Source: Lactobacillaceae bacterium | GTDB taxonomy: Bacteria > Bacillota > Bacilli > Lactobacillales > Lactobacillaceae | NCBI GenBank assembly: GCA_031261865.1 | Contig: JAISIV010000064.1 | Location: forward strand, 1 to 9,408 | Direction: 5' to 3' | Length of the DNA: 9,408 bases | Part shown: positions 6,594 through 9,408 of the stretch, piece after piece | Layout of the letters: each line of letters opens with the position of its first letter | How positions within the stretch are numbered: position 1 is the stretch's first letter | Made by a program: the position numbers and the translations under genes | The notes under the pieces: model-generated | Seen by the model: only the letters and a program-made list of their open reading frames with translations | What the model was told of the DNA's origin: nothing | The model's database searches: none

Positions 6594-7111
6594 TTGGCGT
6601 CAGATTGACTCTCTAATTTCATATAGTGAATGGTTTTAGAGGTATTCAAAAGCAGTACTGGTTCATCGACAACTGTTTTGAAAAAAGAAAAGTTATTGTG
6701 TTCCATAACTTTTTGAGATCCGAAATTTCCGTCGTAATATCTGGCAATCAAGGTTCTAAGATGCAGATAACCAAAAGCATGGTTAATGATTGCTTGAAGC
6801 GCTTCTGTGGCATAACCTTGGTTCCAATAAGGCTCACCAACCCAATAACCAATTTCTTTAGAGTGTGGTTCATGTGAGTTCTTGAGGGAAATTGCACCAA
6901 TAATTTCGTCGGGATTGTCCTTTAAGGAAATTGCAAAAACACCATCTTCTTGAAAAATGGTTCTGATGGTGTTTAAGCTCTCTTCTTTATTTTGATGCGC
7001 TGGCCATCCAGCCGTGTCGGCTACATTCGGATTTTTAGCGAGTTCGAAAAGACGATCAACATCTTTTTCATTGAATTTTCGAAGCACTAAGCGTTCGGTT
7101 TGAATTTCCAT
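6590..7111 (-). CDS. GNAT-family N-acetyltransferase (RimJ/RimL-like)
   Basis: A 173-residue cytoplasmic acetyl-CoA-dependent acetyltransferase of the Acetyltransf_3 (RimJ/RimL) type. It begins with the characteristic TERLVLRKFNEKDVDRLFEL (5-24). The fold's central strands run through EIIGAISLKN (69-78) and KEIGYWVGEPYWNQGYATEA (85-104). Within that segment NQGYATEA is the acetyl-CoA pyrophosphate-binding Q/RxxGxA loop. N129 to N140 (NFGSQKVMEHNN) matches the late NxxSxxVxEKxGF motif. Family members acetylate protein N-termini (ribosomal proteins), amino acids or small molecules; the substrate cannot be read. It is the second gene of an operon: its ATG lies two bases after the stop of hypothetical gene B and has no clear ribosome binding site, so translation is probably coupled. 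Its 3' end overlaps the stop of the convergent small peptide gene, and no terminator is visible there. Confidence 0.92.
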   Translation of the reverse strand: MEIQTERLVLRKFNEKDVDRLFELAKNPNVADTAGWPAHQNKEESLNTIRTIFQEDGVFAISLKDNPDEIIGAISLKNSHEPHSKEIGYWVGEPYWNQGYATEALQAIINHAFGYLHLRTLIARYYDGNFGSQKVMEHNNFSFFKTVVDEPVLLLNTSKTIHYMKLESQSDAN

Positions 7112-7113
7112 TT

Positions 7114-7506
7114 TTAAGCTAGCTCTAATTTACTTTCAATTGTCTTAAAGACGGTTGCAACAGATTCTTTTACGACTCCTTCAGGAATGTATCTTGGCAA
7201 CCAATAACCAAACATGTCCATAGTACTTACGTTTGTTGAACCGCCGCGAACAGACACTCCACCAAATTCTACTCTTCCTGTCTCATAATCAACTTGAAAA
7301 TTTGCAAGGACAAATGCACCGCCCAAATTAAGGGATTCTTTATAGGAATCACCATCTTTTAAGACAACCAATTTGGTTTCTGGATTCTCCAACATTTCAA
7401 GAGCCGCATTACCAACAACTCCTAAGTCAGCCATTGTGTGCATAACAGCAGCAGTGGTCAACTTTTTTTCACTCATGTTATTTAAAAATTCTTCATAATC
7501 AAACAT
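7114..7506 (-). CDS. Hypothetical protein B, 130 aa, paralogue of the protein encoded at 4942-5328
   Basis: Function not recognised. It starts MFDYEEFLNNMSEKKLTTAA and aligns end to end with protein A, about half identical by eye. The invariant blocks are MFDY, NMS, MAD, KDGDxYKxSLNL, GAFxxANFxVDY, TMDMxGYWLPxYxPEG. No membrane segment, signal peptide or cysteine is present, so it is probably cytoplasmic. Conservation of MFDY at both N-termini supports the ATG at 7506, although no Shine-Dalgarno precedes it. A promoter is placed so that transcription would start at or next to the ATG. It is followed after two bases by a GNAT acetyltransferase gene, so it forms a two-gene operon. Co-transcription with an acetyltransferase here and with prs for its paralogue gives no common functional theme. 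Confidence 0.88.
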   Translation of the reverse strand: MFDYEEFLNNMSEKKLTTAAVMHTMADLGVVGNAALEMLENPETKLVVLKDGDSYKESLNLGGAFVLANFQVDYETGRVEFGGVSVRGGSTNVSTMDMFGYWLPRYIPEGVVKESVATVFKTIESKLELA

Positions 7507-7512
7507 GTTTCA

Positions 7513-7540
7513 ATTTTAGTAAAAAAGACGATTTTGTAAA
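7513..7540 (-). promoter_or_regulatory. Promoter of gene B, overlapping the upstream terminator; predicts a leaderless mRNA
   Basis: On the minus strand TTTACA (7540-7535, five of six matches to TTGACA) and TAAAAT (7518-7513) are spaced 16 bp apart. Only TGAAAC lies between the -10 and the ATG at 7506, so the start point would fall at or within a base or so of the start codon. The -35 box lies within the terminator hairpin of the preceding serine hydrolase gene and includes its loop. Confidence 0.5.
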
Positions 7541-7547
7541 CCGTCTT
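7521..7547 (-). terminator. Rho-independent terminator of the PASTA / serine hydrolase operon
   Basis: On the minus strand AAGACGGTTT (7547-7538) pairs with AAATCGTCTT (7534-7525), giving ten base pairs with one G-U and an ACA loop. The T-run continues to 7521. The hairpin begins inside the TAA stop codon of the serine hydrolase gene (7548-7546). Confidence 0.85.
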
Positions 7548-8478
7548 AATTTAATGAATTGTATACTTCTTTAGCAATAGTCCCTATTGCATAACGCTCT
7601 TGAGTTGTATTAAATACTTCATTCGTTAAAAAGACCAAGATAATGTTTGTTTTACCGGAAAAAATAATCCCGACATCATTTTCAACATCACTCAACTCGC
7701 CCGTTTTATTAGCAATCGTAACACCTGGAAGCTGACTCGGAATTTTAGTCCGTACCTGTTGTTGCAACATTAAATTTTTAATAGTTACATAGACAGAATC
7801 GCCACTATTCTTTACTTTGTTTAATAGTGTGGCGACATCGTCGGCTGAAGTGTAATTTTCCCGACCTTCTTGTTGCGCCATCGTGTCAAGCATTTTTCGT
7901 TGAAGAAAAGTATTCGAATAACCTGTTGACGAAATAAAGTTTTGGATATTGTCCATCCCCACAAAATCTATGATGGTATTGGTTGCATAATTATCGCTCA
8001 CAGTAATCATATTTGTAACTAAGGATTTAAGACTTGACCCTTGAATTGATTGATTCTCAGACAACTGACCATTTTGTATTTGTGTCAGGACATATTCAGC
8101 AATAAATAACTTGATAATACTTGCTGAAACCATTTTTTCAGATGCATTAAACTGTGCATTGAATCCATTGTCAGCGATGACATTATATGAATACTTCTGA
8201 GCACCACTCGATAACTGATCAAAAGCAATTGAATTCAGTTGCTCATTATCTTCGCTTGTTGAGAGTGTTTCTTCTCGCTCCGGCTTCTTACTATCGTTGG
8301 CACTTGAAGCGGTTCGCTTAGAATTAGCGGATTTAATCGACTGACTATTTTTCGAAGTCCTGTTTGTTTGTGAATCACTTTTAACATTTGTGTTTAAAAA
8401 TCTCGTCGATACAAAATAAGTAATTAACGTCGCTACAACTAGCAAGAGAATAACATATGGTTTTTTATACTTGAACAT
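7546..8478 (-). CDS. Membrane-anchored serine hydrolase, class A beta-lactamase fold (Beta-lactamase2 type)
   Basis: A 310-residue protein with a cytoplasmic MFKYKKPY start and one membrane segment (about 8-27). A Ser/Lys/Asn-rich linker follows (about 32-80), then an extracytoplasmic catalytic domain. All three active-site motifs of penicillin-recognising serine enzymes are present: SIIK (120-123, nucleophile S120), SDN (161-163) and KTG (258-260). The omega-loop region (about 191-212, LQRKMLDTMAQQEGRENYTS) has no ExxLN motif, so the deacylating Glu166 of true class A beta-lactamases appears absent. Related lactobacillar proteins are annotated as serine hydrolases and probably act on peptidoglycan or as penicillin-binding-like enzymes, rather than giving beta-lactam resistance; this is inference. 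It follows the PASTA protein gene by six bases with no Shine-Dalgarno, so translation is probably coupled. It is the last gene of the unit, with a terminator at its stop. Confidence 0.88.
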   Translation of the reverse strand: MFKYKKPYVILLLVVATLITYFVSTRFLNTNVKSDSQTNRTSKNSQSIKSANSKRTASSANDSKKPEREETLSTSEDNEQLNSIAFDQLSSGAQKYSYNVIADNGFNAQFNASEKMVSASIIKLFIAEYVLTQIQNGQLSENQSIQGSSLKSLVTNMITVSDNYATNTIIDFVGMDNIQNFISSTGYSNTFLQRKMLDTMAQQEGRENYTSADDVATLLNKVKNSGDSVYVTIKNLMLQQQVRTKIPSQLPGVTIANKTGELSDVENDVGIIFSGKTNIILVFLTNEVFNTTQERYAIGTIAKEVYNSLN

Positions 8479-8484
8479 CGTTAT

Positions 8485-9408
8485 TTATTGCGTGATATAT
8501 CGTTCTTTTTTGTCATCTGGAAAGGGTGCCTTTTCACCATAATAATATGTATCATCCAGAGTAGCTGGAACTGAAAAACTATCTTTGACTTTGTCGATAT
8601 TATTTTCAGAAAGCCATTCATCGACATCGATGGTGAAGTGGTGCTCGGGATCTCCATTTCCACCGCTATACGTTCCTGTTATAACTGACACTCCACCTTT
8701 TCCTGACAAGGAATATTGAGCTTGAAGTCCATTTACCCCAATTCCAATTTCCACACTTCCTTTACCTGAGCCAGTTCCATCGACCTTACTTCCATGTATC
8801 ATCCAAACATTGCTAGGGACATTAAATGAATCATGATACGACTTTAAAACATAATCCGTGATAATCAATGCTCTTTGTTCTCTACTTAAATCAGTGGCAG
8901 ACAAGTTTGATGAGTTTTTATTAGTAGATGAAGAAGTTGATTCTTTGGCAGTTCCATTTGAAACATCAAAACTAATTTCGGTTTGTTTGGGGTTGACTTC
9001 AACACCGCTCTCTAGAGACTGGTTTACAATTGTCCCTTTCTCTTTAGAAGAGGTGACTAATTTTTGTTCCACAGTGAACCCTTGTTTTTTAAGATTTTTG
9101 CTGACAGTTTCATATTCTGAACCAACAAAGTTATTCAGTTTCACGAGTTTTGAATCTTGAGTTAAAACAGTATCTATTTTTGACTGAGTAATGACGTACA
9201 TCCCTGCCGAGATAACTAAAACTAAAACAATAGCAAATGATGCGATTAAAGTTCCTTTAATTCTTTTCTTTTTTGCGATAGCTATTTCATCTAATCTTCG
9301 ATTGAGCAAATCGGTTTGTGCTTCGTACTCATCAATTTTTGATTCAATTTGTGCTGTCAAGTCTGCATCATTTTCGACTTGTTTTATCGTTCTTAAAAAA
9401 GTTAGAAA
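8485..9408 (-). CDS. Single-pass PASTA-domain protein (5' end beyond right window edge)
   Basis: The frame is open to the edge and 307 residues are visible; numbering here starts at the edge. A TTG at 9360 could be read as a start but has no ribosome binding site, so the gene most likely begins outside. Residues 1-45 are charged and helical, possibly a coiled coil (KIDEYEAQTDLLNRRLDEIA), followed by KKKRIKG and one membrane segment (about 53-73). The outside part has one PASTA domain (about 88-150: NNFVGSEYETVSKNLKKQGF, then KGTIVNQSLESGVEV). A Ser/Thr/Asn linker (about 154-172) leads to a C-terminal domain of about 130 residues that I do not recognise, rich in Gly and aromatic residues. PASTA domains bind peptidoglycan fragments and beta-lactams. 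A kinase domain upstream is possible but not visible. It is co-transcribed with the serine hydrolase, six bases apart, suggesting a joint cell-wall role. Confidence 0.85.
   Translation of the reverse strand, partial: FLTFLRTIKQVENDADLTAQIESKIDEYEAQTDLLNRRLDEIAIAKKKRIKGTLIASFAIVLVLVISAGMYVITQSKIDTVLTQDSKLVKLNNFVGSEYETVSKNLKKQGFTVEQKLVTSSKEKGTIVNQSLESGVEVNPKQTEISFDVSNGTAKESTSSSTNKNSSNLSATDLSREQRALIITDYVLKSYHDSFNVPSNVWMIHGSKVDGTGSGKGSVEIGIGVNGLQAQYSLSGKGGVSVITGTYSGGNGDPEHHFTIDVDEWLSENNIDKVKDSFSVPATLDDTYYYGEKAPFPDDKKERYITQ

Noticed and set aside
7546..8478. Calling the serine hydrolase an antibiotic-resistance beta-lactamase.
   Set aside because: The omega-loop ExxLN motif is not recognisable, and the protein is membrane-anchored with a long linker, as in housekeeping serine hydrolases of lactobacilli.
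8481..8663. A 60-codon minus-strand frame inside the 3' end of the PASTA gene, and similar short frames inside pepF, the antiporter, prs and the acetyltransferase.
   Set aside because: They lie wholly within well-supported genes in other frames, lack ribosome binding sites, and their translations show no protein-like pattern.
9361..9408. Treating the PASTA protein as complete with a TTG start at 9360.
   Set aside because: The frame stays open to the window edge and there is no ribosome binding site before the TTG, so the gene is annotated as partial.
1..9408. CRISPR arrays, insertion sequences, integration sites, tRNA or rRNA genes, large riboswitches.
   Set aside because: No regularly spaced repeats, transposase or integrase genes, cloverleaf sequences or long structured leaders were found; spacers are all under about 135 bp.

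Overview
The window looks like chromosomal DNA of a low-GC Gram-positive bacterium (Bacillota), most likely a lactic acid bacterium of the Lactobacillaceae. The evidence is the gene repertoire (PepF-type oligopeptidase, AAT-family amino acid permease, a divergent PRPP synthetase, single-pass anchored PASTA and serine-hydrolase proteins), AT-rich spacers, AGGAG-type ribosome binding sites, and U-tailed hairpin terminators. Species cannot be fixed from sequence reading alone. No tRNA, rRNA, CRISPR array, insertion sequence or phage gene was seen. The region is densely coding, with no gene-free gap over about 135 bp.

Left part (1-2101). The start of an amino acid permease (minus strand, cut by the edge) is divergent from an M3 oligoendopeptidase (plus). 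The shared spacer carries a perfect 12-bp palindrome lying exactly between the -35 and -10 of the permease promoter. Together they suggest amino acid or peptide nutrition. A hairpin terminator follows the peptidase and sits back to back with the end of the next gene.

Middle-left part (2099-4937). A single-pass membrane protein of unknown function (minus) is divergent from a 704-residue CPA1-type Na+/H+ antiporter (plus) with a long cytoplasmic tail. The antiporter ends in a strong terminator facing the terminator of the next, minus-strand operon.

Middle-right part (4942-7506). On the minus strand lie prs followed by hypothetical gene A (128 aa), then hypothetical gene B (130 aa) followed by a GNAT acetyltransferase. 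A and B are clear paralogues, about half identical by eye and alignable without gaps, and belong to a family I do not recognise. Between the two operons, on the plus strand, is a small gene for a 42-residue peptide with a signal-like N-terminus. It is divergent from prs and its stop codon overlaps the stop codon of the acetyltransferase gene.

Right part (7521-9408). A minus-strand operon encodes a single-pass PASTA-domain protein (5' end outside the window) and a membrane-anchored serine hydrolase of the class A beta-lactamase fold. The hydrolase has SxxK, SDN and KTG motifs but no recognisable Glu166 motif. This is a plausible cell-envelope module. Its terminator hairpin contains the -35 of an apparent leaderless promoter for gene B.

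The most noteworthy items are the A/B paralogue family, the PASTA/serine-hydrolase pair, the small exported peptide, and the terminator/promoter overlap giving a likely leaderless mRNA.
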